From positions 1,550,001 through 1,614,000 of the forward strand of contig OZ253959.1 in assembly GCA_965267425.1 (NCBI GenBank): a stretch of 64,000 nt of DNA, written 5' to 3'. The notes under the pieces are model-generated. The model was not told the origin of the DNA. It did not search any database and saw only the letters and a program-made list of their open reading frames with translations. The stretch's first letter is position 1; the number at the start of each line of letters is the position of its first letter. The position numbers were made by a program, and so were the translations under genes. This DNA comes from G965267425 sp965267425 (GTDB lineage: Bacteria > Bacteroidota > Bacteroidia > Flavobacteriales_E > Vicingaceae). This document shows, in pieces, positions 17,275-24,828 of this stretch.

Positions 17275-19629
17275 ATGACAAGTCGAATAATCACCATTAT
17301 ATTTCTCGTAATCACCGGATGGGTGAAAAGTCAGGAAAGCAACCAAATGACACAAACCATTAGAGGTGTTATTATTGACGAAGAATCAAAAGTGCCAGTA
17401 TTTACGGCCAACATTTTGATACTTGGAACAAATCCGCCTATTGGAGCAACTGCCGATATCGATGGAAAATTCAAATTGGAAAATGTACCAGTAGGTCGTT
17501 ATGATTTGAGAATTTCTTGCATTGGATATAAGGAAAAAATCTTACCGAATGTGCTGGTAGGAGCAGGGAAAGAAACAGTATTGAACTTGCAAATTGCGGA
17601 ATCCACAACCAAGTTAAAAGAGATTGTAGTTACTGGACAAAAAGATAAAAACAGCACCAAAAACGAATTGGGGTTGGTAAGTGCCAGAGGATTTAGCGTT
17701 GAAGAAACCAAGCGATATGCCGGAAGTTTTGATGACCCGGCCAGGATGGCTTCTGGATTTGCCGGTGTTAGTACAGTAGGAGACGGGAACAATGACATCA
17801 TTATCCGTGGAAATTCGCCAAAAGGATTGTTGTGGAGAGTCGAGGGAATGGAGGTTCCGAATCCGAATCATTTTGCCAATGATGGTGCTTCTGGTGGACC
17901 AATCAGTGTTTTGAACAGCAATATGTTATCCAATTCGGACTTCTTTACCGGTGCTTGGCCGGCAGAATATGGCAACGCTTTTTCCGGTGCATTTGACATC
18001 AGCTTAAGACAAGGTAACAACGAGAAAAGAGAATATGCGGTACAATTGGGTGCGTTAGGAACAGATGTTGCTTTAGAAGGTCCTATTAATAAAGAAGTTG
18101 GTTCATCATATCTTGCGAACTATCGTTATTCTACTCTGGCCATGTTAACAGCCGTAGGTATCAAAGTAGCCGGAGATAATATTCCTAAATACCAGGACGC
18201 TTCATTTAAATTGCATTTGCCAACAGAAAACTCGGGAACCTTCACTGTATATGGTATTGGAGGAAGAAGCGGTATCCATTGGGAGGCAAAAGAAGAAGAC
18301 ACCGAAGATGTTTATTACTATGAAGATTTCGGCGCTGATCTAGGTGTTTTGGGAGTAAAACATTTTTACATCCTGGATGAAAACACCTATATCCAAAGTA
18401 GCATAGCCATGTCAACGGCAGGGCAAGATTTCACAGCTCATTTGACAAATGACCGAGGCAGTTATTTCCAACAAAACGATTACAAAATTCGAAACTCCTC
18501 CATCAGAGGCCAATTTGTAATCAATCACAAATTCAATGCGAAACACAGCGTGAAACTGGGAATTATACATTCCTATTTACACTATGATTTATTGGATAAA
18601 AGCAGAGTGAATTCTGATGATGCCTTTACAACACACCTTGACGACGCTGATAATTCTTCAATCGATCAATCTTTTGTCAACTGGAAATATAAAGTGAACG
18701 ATGAATTTGTCATCAACTCAGGAGTTCACATGATGCGCTTTAACTTGAATGGCAATACGGTTGTTGAGCCGCGATTATCTGCTAAATGGCAATGGCACCC
18801 GAGACATTCCTTTCATGGAGGAATCGGCTTGCACAGCCGACTTGAAACCCTTTCGCAATACACAGGTCAAACAGAAGATGCAAATGGAAATTTGTATGCC
18901 GCCAATGAAAACCTGGACTTTATGAAATCCGCTCATTATGTGGTAGGGTACGAGTACAAAATTTCCACCAATACATTTTTCACTTCAGAAGCCTACTATC
19001 AGCATTTATTTGATGTACCCATTGAAGATAAAGAAGGAAGCGCATTGTCTTTGTTGAACTTAGGCGAAGGATATACCACAAGACCACTGGTCAATGAAGG
19101 TACCGCAAGGAACTACGGTTTGGACCTTACCCTGGAGCGATTCTTTTCTGATGGATATTATTTCCTCATCACCAATTCCTTGTATCAGTCGCTTTACACT
19201 GCGAAAGATGGGATAGAAAGAGATACCAGATTCAATGGCAATTATGTCGGAAACTTGATTGCAGGTAAAGAATTTAACGTTGGAGGAACGCGTAAAAACA
19301 GAACCCTGACGGTAAGTACAAAATCCAGTGTGGCTGGAGGAAATCGATATACACCCATTGATTTGGAGGCTTCCATTGCAGCGGGAGAAGAAATATTGCA
19401 AGAAGACAAGCCATATTCGGTGCAGGCACCTATGTACAAGCGCTTTGACGTTCAAATTTCCCTGCGAACAGAAAAAAAGAAAACAACAAGAGAGTGGAAG
19501 CTTGATGTTCAGAATGTAACCAATTCACAGAATGTGGTTGACGTTTACTACGATTGGTACACACAAGAAATAGAAAACTCTACGCAACTTGGTTTGTTAC
19601 CGGTGTTGAGTTACAAGATTATGTTTTGA
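17275..19629 (+). CDS. TonB-dependent receptor with CarboxypepD-like N-terminal domain
   Basis: The protein has 784 residues: a signal peptide (about residues 1-21), then a carboxypeptidase-like regulatory domain (QTIRGVIIDEESKVPVFTAN, then ADIDGKFKLENVPVGRYDL), then a plug domain (DNNDIIIRGNSPKGLLWRVE-like stretch at about residue 180, read GDGNNDIIIRGNSPKG). A 22-stranded outer-membrane barrel is expected for the rest, ending in LPVLSYKIMF with a terminal Phe. It lacks the N-terminal STN domain; that domain is on the gene upstream. The ligand is unknown. No SusD-like partner follows; a terminator and a convergent histidine kinase do. Confidence 0.9.
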   Translation: MTSRIITIIFLVITGWVKSQESNQMTQTIRGVIIDEESKVPVFTANILILGTNPPIGATADIDGKFKLENVPVGRYDLRISCIGYKEKILPNVLVGAGKETVLNLQIAESTTKLKEIVVTGQKDKNSTKNELGLVSARGFSVEETKRYAGSFDDPARMASGFAGVSTVGDGNNDIIIRGNSPKGLLWRVEGMEVPNPNHFANDGASGGPISVLNSNMLSNSDFFTGAWPAEYGNAFSGAFDISLRQGNNEKREYAVQLGALGTDVALEGPINKEVGSSYLANYRYSTLAMLTAVGIKVAGDNIPKYQDASFKLHLPTENSGTFTVYGIGGRSGIHWEAKEEDTEDVYYYEDFGADLGVLGVKHFYILDENTYIQSSIAMSTAGQDFTAHLTNDRGSYFQQNDYKIRNSSIRGQFVINHKFNAKHSVKLGIIHSYLHYDLLDKSRVNSDDAFTTHLDDADNSSIDQSFVNWKYKVNDEFVINSGVHMMRFNLNGNTVVEPRLSAKWQWHPRHSFHGGIGLHSRLETLSQYTGQTEDANGNLYAANENLDFMKSAHYVVGYEYKISTNTFFTSEAYYQHLFDVPIEDKEGSALSLLNLGEGYTTRPLVNEGTARNYGLDLTLERFFSDGYYFLITNSLYQSLYTAKDGIERDTRFNGNYVGNLIAGKEFNVGGTRKNRTLTVSTKSSVAGGNRYTPIDLEASIAAGEEILQEDKPYSVQAPMYKRFDVQISLRTEKKKTTREWKLDVQNVTNSQNVVDVYYDWYTQEIENSTQLGLLPVLSYKIMF

Positions 19630-19660
19630 TTGTTCAGCTATTGAACAGGGTTAGTCAGGA

Positions 19661-19690
19661 GGGAAGGACGAATCGTCTTTCCCTTTTTTT
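19661..19690 (+). terminator. rho-independent terminator of the receptor gene
   Basis: Arms GGGAAGGAC and GTCTTTCCC (one G-T pair) with a 5-base loop are followed by seven T. The T run reaches into the stop codon of the convergent kinase gene. Confidence 0.8.
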
Positions 19691-20828
19691 ATACTGGTAC
19701 GGTCAGCGTCACCTTTGTTCCGGCATCATTTTCAATGGATAAATTTCCATTGGCCTGACTGGCTAATTCCTGAACCAGGTCCAACCCAACACCTTGGGTA
19801 TTCTCACCATTGACCTCAAAACCGGGACCATTGTCATGAATGATCAATTTCAACGTATGATTGCTGTTGCTCAGATTTATTTGCAATCGGGCATTTTTAT
19901 TGTCTTGTGAAAAAGCATACTTATAAGCATTGGTAATGATTTCATTGGCTATTAATCCACACGGAATAGCCTTGGCAATGTCAAGACTGGTTTCCACAAA
20001 CTCCTTTTCAATTTCTACCAATTTTCCATTTCCCATGCTAGCATTCAGGTAATCAATTAAATGATTCAGGTAACCCGAAAAATTCACAAAGTGATAATCT
20101 GAATCCAGATACATCGAGTCTTGTATGGAAGCCATGGAATAAATCTGGCTGATTACTTCCTCCATCAATTGCGCATGAAAATCATCCTTACTTTTTCTCT
20201 GTTGAATTCGAAGTAAGCTCAAAATCACAGACATATTGTTTTTAACCCGATGATTTAATTCCCTCAACAAAACCTCCTTGTCCTTTAATGACTTTGTCAG
20301 ATGCTCAAGAACCTGCCTTTTTTTCGCAGATTCATACGTCAACGATAATATGTGTGCGATGGATTGGGTGAATTTTTGCTCTTCCAATGTCCAATTTCGA
20401 AAAGAGGAGACATGTTCAAAACATATCACACCAATCATTTTTCCTTCGGAGCGCAATGGAACATCAATCATGGATTTAATTTCATGTGGCTTGATATACA
20501 GCTCCATGATTTCCTTGTTCTTTTCATCCTCAAATACGTTGTCATTGATTTTTATTCCTCGTTTGGTGAGGTTTGAGAAATATTTTGGGATTTTATTTTT
20601 GAACAATGTGGCTTCATCCACGAATTTTTTTTCCGAAAGCACATAACTGAACATACATTCCAGCGCATCATGATCATTGTTCAGCATCCAGGTATTCACC
20701 CGCTCAACGTTTAAAGTCTCTGCGCTTTTGATCATAACGGATTTTACTGCCTCTTCATAATTGCCCACTTTAAGCGCAGCATTGGTGGCCAATTCTTCAA
20801 TGGTTTCGATGTATTTTTTGAGCAGCAT
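19689..20828 (-). CDS. GAF-domain sensor histidine kinase (HisKA_2 type)
   Basis: The protein has 379 residues and no membrane segment, so it should be cytoplasmic. A GAF-like domain spans about residues 15-165 (IDVPLRSEGKMIGVICFEH). A HisKA_2 dimerisation helix follows with the phospho-acceptor H193 in RELNHRVKNNMSVILSLLRI. The ATPase domain has the N box (GLIANEIITNAYKYAF), G1 (IHDNGPGFEV) and G2 (TQGVGLDLVQELA). By family knowledge such kinases often feed stress or light signalling. No response regulator is adjacent, so the partner is unknown. Confidence 0.88.
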   Translation of the reverse strand: MLLKKYIETIEELATNAALKVGNYEEAVKSVMIKSAETLNVERVNTWMLNNDHDALECMFSYVLSEKKFVDEATLFKNKIPKYFSNLTKRGIKINDNVFEDEKNKEIMELYIKPHEIKSMIDVPLRSEGKMIGVICFEHVSSFRNWTLEEQKFTQSIAHILSLTYESAKKRQVLEHLTKSLKDKEVLLRELNHRVKNNMSVILSLLRIQQRKSKDDFHAQLMEEVISQIYSMASIQDSMYLDSDYHFVNFSGYLNHLIDYLNASMGNGKLVEIEKEFVETSLDIAKAIPCGLIANEIITNAYKYAFSQDNKNARLQINLSNSNHTLKLIIHDNGPGFEVNGENTQGVGLDLVQELASQANGNLSIENDAGTKVTLTVPV

Positions 20829-20882
20829 GGCGATGGTTCGTTATGATAAACTTAAGCAAATCAAAAATTATTCGAAAATATA

Positions 20883-20898
20883 TAGACCGGTCGGTCTA
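20883..20898 (+). promoter_or_regulatory. palindromic operator of the TetR gene
   Basis: TAGACCG-GT-CGGTCTA is a perfect 7-base inverted repeat with a 2-base centre. It sits directly before the -7 box at 20905, where the -33 region should be, as expected for autorepression. Confidence 0.75.
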
Positions 20899-20904
20899 AT
20901 TTTC

Positions 20905-20912
20905 TATATTTG
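20905..20912 (+). promoter_or_regulatory. -7 promoter element of the TetR gene
   Basis: TATATTTG is a perfect box ending only 3 bases before ATG 20916. The transcript would begin at or very near the start codon, suggesting a leaderless mRNA. The in-frame TTG at 20910 lies inside the box and is rejected. Confidence 0.55.
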
Positions 20913-20915
20913 CTT

Positions 20916-21470
20916 ATGCCAACAAGACAAACCATCATTGAAAAGACCGCCCGACTCATTCAAGAGAAGGGTTATTTTGGCACAGGATTGTCAGAAATTA
21001 TCAATGAAGCCAACGTACCAAAGGGCTCATTGTATCATCATTTTACCAATGGCAAAAATGAGCTTATTATTTGCGCATTGGAATTTGCAGCCAGGAAGAG
21101 AGCTGAATTGTTCAGAAAAGCCATGAAAGGAAAACCAAATGCTGAAGAAGGTTTAAGTGCTGTAGTGGACATTTTTATTGACGAACTCAACGATTCAGGT
21201 TATACATTAGGTTGTCCGCTTGCGACGGTAAGCTTGGACATTTCTTCTGAAAATGAAGACATTAGAAAAGTCTGTTCAGATATGTATGACTTTTGGATTG
21301 AAGGCATTCAGCAATATTTGGAATACAAAAATGCCGGAAACCAATCGAGAGATTGTGCCGAACGATTTATGATGAGCCTGGAAGGTGCATTATTGCTTTC
21401 CAAAGTACAACAAAGCGATAAGTATTTAATACAACTGAAAAATCAAATCCCATATATCCTTAACCACTAA
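20916..21470 (+). CDS. TetR/AcrR family transcriptional regulator
   Basis: The protein has 184 residues. The TetR helix-turn-helix is clear: QTIIEKTARLIQEKGYFGTG, then LSEIINEANVPKGSLYHHF. The C-terminal ligand domain looks like the LmrA/YxaF group (GYTLGCPLATVSLDIS). The thioesterase gene follows 4 bases after the stop, so this is a two-gene operon probably controlled by the palindrome at 20883. An acyl-CoA or lipophilic ligand is plausible from that neighbour, but this is inference. Confidence 0.9.
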   Translation: MPTRQTIIEKTARLIQEKGYFGTGLSEIINEANVPKGSLYHHFTNGKNELIICALEFAARKRAELFRKAMKGKPNAEEGLSAVVDIFIDELNDSGYTLGCPLATVSLDISSENEDIRKVCSDMYDFWIEGIQQYLEYKNAGNQSRDCAERFMMSLEGALLLSKVQQSDKYLIQLKNQIPYILNH

Positions 21471-21474
21471 GACA

Positions 21475-21945
21475 ATGCTTGAAAAATTTCCAACAAGTAC
21501 CTCAGTAATCAGATTTCAGGACTGTGATCCCATGAACCACCTGAACAACAGTAAATACATTGATTACATGATCAATGCTAGAGAAGATCACCTGGAGCAT
21601 TTTTACAATTTGCCGATATACTCTTATGCCATGACTGAACAAAAAGGATGGGTTGTGGGTAAAAACGAAATTGTATACAAACGACCAGCTTTGTTGATGG
21701 AGAAGGTGCTCTTTAGAAGCAGGGTCATCTATTATGGTCCCAAAAGAATTCATGTTGAAATCACCATGCATGACGAAAAAGACTCTCACCTGAAAGCTAT
21801 ATTGTGGTCAACTTTTGTACATATAGATATGAAAACAGGTAAAGCGATAGAGCACGATGCAAAAATAATGGGGTTGCTTGAAGAGGTATGTGCACCAGTA
21901 GATCAAAGAACAATAGAGGATAGAATCGCACACTTGATCCAATAA
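21475..21945 (+). CDS. acyl-CoA thioesterase (4-hydroxybenzoyl-CoA thioesterase-like)
   Basis: This 156-residue hot-dog fold protein carries the catalytic-helix motif VIRFQDCDPMNHLNNSKYID, with the Asp typical of the 4HBT family (D-P-M-N-H). It would hydrolyse an acyl-CoA in the cytoplasm. It follows the TetR gene by 4 bases and is likely under its control. The substrate is not readable. Confidence 0.82.
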   Translation: MLEKFPTSTSVIRFQDCDPMNHLNNSKYIDYMINAREDHLEHFYNLPIYSYAMTEQKGWVVGKNEIVYKRPALLMEKVLFRSRVIYYGPKRIHVEITMHDEKDSHLKAILWSTFVHIDMKTGKAIEHDAKIMGLLEEVCAPVDQRTIEDRIAHLIQ

Positions 21946-21984
21946 TTTTTTGAAATAAATAGTTTGTAATTAAAATGATATGCA

Positions 21985-21992
21985 TATATTTG
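21985..21992 (+). promoter_or_regulatory. -7 promoter element of the MarR gene
   Basis: TATATTTG is a perfect box 19 bases before ATG 22012. It overlaps the palindrome at 21989. Confidence 0.6.
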
Positions 21993-22002
21993 ATATATCA
22001 AA
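21989..22002 (+). promoter_or_regulatory. MarR operator, copy 1
   Basis: TTTGATATATCAAA is a perfect 14-base palindrome that overlaps the -7 box. A second copy of its 12-base core stands directly after the marR gene at 22461. Confidence 0.65.
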
Positions 22003-22011
22003 TAAAATAAC

Positions 22012-22452
22012 ATGAAAGAATTACCATTGGAAGAGGTGATATATTATCAAATAGACAGAACTACGCGAGCCATGAGGAGATATAGTATTGATAAAATTAA
22101 AAATGCCGGGTATTCGCTAACCATAGATCAATGGTTGGTTTTAAAATCGATAGAGGAAAAGCAACACTTGACGCAAAATCAATTGGCTCAGGATATATAC
22201 AAAGATGGTGCTTCAGTCAGTCGGATTATCGATGACCTGGTAAAGAAAGGTATGATGAACAGAAGGCAAAATAGTCAGGACAGGAGGGTTAGTATTCTTG
22301 AATTAACGGAAAAGGGTATAGTAGAACTCAAAAAAGTAAAGAAGATAATGCGTGAAATCAGATCCAATGGTGTAAAAAATCTTAATGCAAAAGATGTTCA
22401 AACAGCCATGAACGTATTAAAATCAATCCAAAATGAATTCACTATTTTATAA
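22012..22452 (+). CDS. MarR family transcriptional regulator
   Basis: The protein has 146 residues with the winged-helix core of MarR: LTIDQWLVLKSIEEKQHLTQ, then NQLAQDIYKDGASVSRIIDD and the wing MNRRQNSQDRRVSILELTEKG. The palindrome TTGATATATCAA flanks the gene on both sides and both copies overlap likely promoters. Autoregulation and control of the downstream RidA-like and NTF2-like genes is therefore inferred. Confidence 0.9.
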   Translation: MKELPLEEVIYYQIDRTTRAMRRYSIDKIKNAGYSLTIDQWLVLKSIEEKQHLTQNQLAQDIYKDGASVSRIIDDLVKKGMMNRRQNSQDRRVSILELTEKGIVELKKVKKIMREIRSNGVKNLNAKDVQTAMNVLKSIQNEFTIL

Positions 22453-22455
22453 TTA

Positions 22456-22472
22456 TATAGTTGATATATCAA
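22456..22472 (+). promoter_or_regulatory. MarR operator copy 2 with candidate -7 element
   Basis: TTGATATATCAA (22461-22472) repeats the core of the palindrome at 21989. TATAGTTG (22456-22463), one mismatch from TAnnTTTG, overlaps it. It lies 24 bases before the RidA-like start at 22497. Confidence 0.55.
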
Positions 22473-22496
22473 ATTATGATAAAACAATTGATTGTT

Positions 22497-22967
22497 ATGA
22501 AAACGAAAACAATTTACCTCCTATTTGTCATAAGCTCAATGCTGGTATTTAATGGATGTATACACATGAACAGAGAAATTAACATCCCTGGAGTTTTTGA
22601 AAGCCGTATTCATGGTTTTTCTCAAGCCATAGAAAGCAGGGGCAATAGATTATTGTTTCTATCAGGCCAGGTAGGGTGGAATAGTGAGGGTGAATTGGTT
22701 AGTCAAAACTTAGATGATCAGGCTAATCAGGCCATGCGAAATATTCAAACCATTATAGAAAATCAACAAGGTGATGTCAGAAAAATCAGCTGTCTACGAT
22801 TCTATGTGGTGGATTATGATGAATCACAATTGTATGTAATCAAAGACTTATTGCATGAGTTCTTTCCCCAGGATTATAAACCTGCCACTACCGTAGTGGG
22901 TGTTGAAAAGCTTGCAAGAAAAGAATTGCTAATCGAAATCGAAGCCATTGCTTCATTAACCAATTAA
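22497..22967 (+). CDS. RidA-like lipoprotein lacking the PAR arginine
   Basis: The protein has 156 residues from ATG 22497; the in-frame ATG 22476 is an alternative, but the signal sequence begins best at MKTKTIYLLFVIS. A lipobox-like LVFNGC predicts a lipoprotein. The mature part is a YjgF/YER057c/UK114 (Rid) domain: RLLFLSGQVGW, then LDDQANQAMRNIQTIIENQ and ELLIEIEAIASL. In RidA the imine deaminase Arg lies in a PAR motif; here the same place reads YKPATTVVGV, so deaminase activity is doubtful. Export of a Rid protein is also unusual. It lies between the MarR and NTF2-like genes. Confidence 0.75.
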   Translation: MKTKTIYLLFVISSMLVFNGCIHMNREINIPGVFESRIHGFSQAIESRGNRLLFLSGQVGWNSEGELVSQNLDDQANQAMRNIQTIIENQQGDVRKISCLRFYVVDYDESQLYVIKDLLHEFFPQDYKPATTVVGVEKLARKELLIEIEAIASLTN

Positions 22968-22977
22968 CTATTTAATC

Positions 22978-23409
22978 ATGAAAACCATTTTAAGCATACT
23001 TATTATGACCACTTTAATCCAAACACAAATCAATGCCCAAAACGATAAACAACAGGTGACAAATGTTGTCAACGCGTTTGTAAAAAATGCTGACAATCAA
23101 GACAGCACGGCTATGAATGCCTTGTTACACAAAGAATACCGAGCCATTGTGCACAGATTGTTTGGCAATGATGCTACATCATTGATGGACAAAGCAACGT
23201 ATTTGGAAATGTTGGGAGCCAAAAAGATTGGTGGTGTAAAACGAACTGTTAAAATTAATCATTTGGCCATCCATGAAAATATGGCATCTGTAAATGCTAC
23301 CTTTTCCAGTGATAAATCCATATTTACAACGTATTTGTTGTTGGTTAAATCTGCTGATGATCAATGGACCATTATTAGTGATTTACCCCATATCAAATCG
23401 TTAGAATAA
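22978..23409 (+). CDS. exported NTF2-like (SnoaL/DUF4440-type) protein
   Basis: The protein has 143 residues with a signal peptide (about residues 1-20, ending INAQ). The rest resembles the nuclear transport factor 2-like fold: VTNVVNAFVKNADNQDSTAM, then LLHKEYRAIVHRLFG and DKATYLEMLGAKKIGGVKRT. The function is unknown. It follows the RidA-like gene by 10 bases and probably belongs to the same MarR-controlled unit. Confidence 0.75.
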   Translation: MKTILSILIMTTLIQTQINAQNDKQQVTNVVNAFVKNADNQDSTAMNALLHKEYRAIVHRLFGNDATSLMDKATYLEMLGAKKIGGVKRTVKINHLAIHENMASVNATFSSDKSIFTTYLLLVKSADDQWTIISDLPHIKSLE

Positions 23410-23447
23410 TCAACCAATACAATTTATTTAAACAAAACCACAAGATT

Positions 23448-23505
23448 TCGCATGAGTAAAACGTCTGAGTAAGCATAACAATCCATTACTCGACCGCTCA
23501 TGCGA
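23448..23505 (+). promoter_or_regulatory. nested hairpin covering the metallophosphoesterase start codon
   Basis: Outer arms TCGCATGAG (23448-23456) and CTCATGCGA (23497-23505) are perfect complements. Inside them GTC-T-GAGTAA (23463-23472) pairs with TTACTCGAC (23486-23494), with one bulged T. The ATG at 23500 is in the 3' arm and five T follow. The loop-side ATG at 23452 opens a six-codon frame (MSKTSE) ending at 23472. It could be a terminator for the upstream unit, a translational switch or both. Confidence 0.6.
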
Positions 23506-24735
23506 TTTTTGTTGTTCTTCTCTTTTCTATTCCTCATAGAACTCTACGTATTCTTTGGACTAAGGAATGCGATTCCTTCCGGTTGGCCTTACAAATTAGG
23601 TCTTACGCTCAATTTAATAAGCATTGCACTTGTACTCGTAGGTTTTCTGAGAGTGTATGCTGTTTTTGACAATGGTTACAGTATATCGGATTTAACCACC
23701 AATGTATTGATGGGATTGACGGTCACCATCTACATCACGAAATTGGTGTTTGCCTTGTTTCTGCTGTTTGGTGACGTTGTTCGTTTGTTTGAAACAATTG
23801 GCTCCTGGATTGGGTCTTTAAATTCCGGAGAAAGCATGGAAATACCATCTAGAAGAAAATTTATTGCGCAGGCAGGTTTGATCACAGCAGCCATTCCATT
23901 TAGCGCCTTTCTGTTTGGTATCACCAAGGGAAAATACCGATATAAAATAAGAAGAGAAACATTGGTATTTGACCATTTGCCATCAGCGTTTGATGGTTTT
24001 AAGATTGTTCAGATATCTGATATTCATGCAGGTAGTTTTGACGATAAAATACGGGTAATGGAAGGCATTCAGAAGATTCAAAATGAACAAGCTGACATCA
24101 TATTATTTACCGGTGATTTAGTGAATAACCTTGCCAAAGAAATTGAGCCGTATATGGATATGTTTGCCTCATTGAAGGCCCCATTTGGAAAATTCTCTGT
24201 ATTGGGAAATCATGATTATGGAGAATATGTGCGCTGGAATTCTGAATATGCCAAACAAAAAAACCTGGAAACGTTAAAAACACACCATCAAGAGATGGGT
24301 TTTCGATTGTTGAATAATGAAAGTGTTGAGCTTACAAAAGACAATCAATCCATACAGTTAGGTGGAGTAGAGAACTGGGGATTGCCACCTTTTCCATCCA
24401 GAGGAGATCTGGAAACAACGTTTTCAGAAGACAGCAATGATTTCAGAATCCTGATGTCGCACGATCCGCACCATTGGGATCAAAAGGTCTTGAGTTTTCA
24501 AAAGCATGTTGCGTTGACATTGAGTGGTCATACACACGGCATGCAGATGGGTGTTGAAATACCGGGCATCAAGTGGAGTCCGGTCAAATATCGCTATCCC
24601 AGATGGGCAGGACTGTATGAAGAAGCCGGGAAATACTTGTATGTTAACCGTGGTTTTGGTTTTATCGGCTTTCCAGGAAGAGTGGGTATGTGGCCTGAAA
24701 TCACGGTTTTGGAATTGACGTCTGCACAAGCGTAG
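23500..24735 (+). CDS. membrane-anchored metallophosphoesterase
   Basis: The protein has 411 residues. Three hydrophobic segments (about residues 1-20, 30-52 and 70-95) precede a twin-arginine-like SRRKFIAQAGL and a fourth segment near residue 130. The calcineurin-like domain follows with all metal motifs: ISDIHAGSFDD, LFTGDLVNN, VLGNHDYGEY, ILMSHDPHHW and LSGHTHGMQMG. By family knowledge (YkuE/YaeI-like) the substrate may be a phospholipid headgroup such as UDP-diacylglucosamine, but this is not decided here. The start codon is buried in the hairpin at 23448. Confidence 0.88.
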   Translation: MRFLLFFSFLFLIELYVFFGLRNAIPSGWPYKLGLTLNLISIALVLVGFLRVYAVFDNGYSISDLTTNVLMGLTVTIYITKLVFALFLLFGDVVRLFETIGSWIGSLNSGESMEIPSRRKFIAQAGLITAAIPFSAFLFGITKGKYRYKIRRETLVFDHLPSAFDGFKIVQISDIHAGSFDDKIRVMEGIQKIQNEQADIILFTGDLVNNLAKEIEPYMDMFASLKAPFGKFSVLGNHDYGEYVRWNSEYAKQKNLETLKTHHQEMGFRLLNNESVELTKDNQSIQLGGVENWGLPPFPSRGDLETTFSEDSNDFRILMSHDPHHWDQKVLSFQKHVALTLSGHTHGMQMGVEIPGIKWSPVKYRYPRWAGLYEEAGKYLYVNRGFGFIGFPGRVGMWPEITVLELTSAQA

Positions 24736-24795
24736 TTTAATCAAACGGTATTCTCAATTATTCGGTGAATCAGCATTTATCCGAAAAAAGTATCG

Positions 24796-24803
24796 TAATT
24801 TTG
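24796..24803 (+). promoter_or_regulatory. -7 promoter element of typA
   Basis: TAATTTTG fits TAnnTTTG and lies 25 bases before the typA ATG. Confidence 0.55.
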
Positions 24804-24828
24804 CGCCTTTTTAACGCAAACCTTTACG

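Noticed and set aside
19060..19455. Open frame of 131 codons on the minus strand inside the TonB-dependent receptor
   Set aside because: The sense gene is intact and well recognised; the antisense translation has no motif or promoter.
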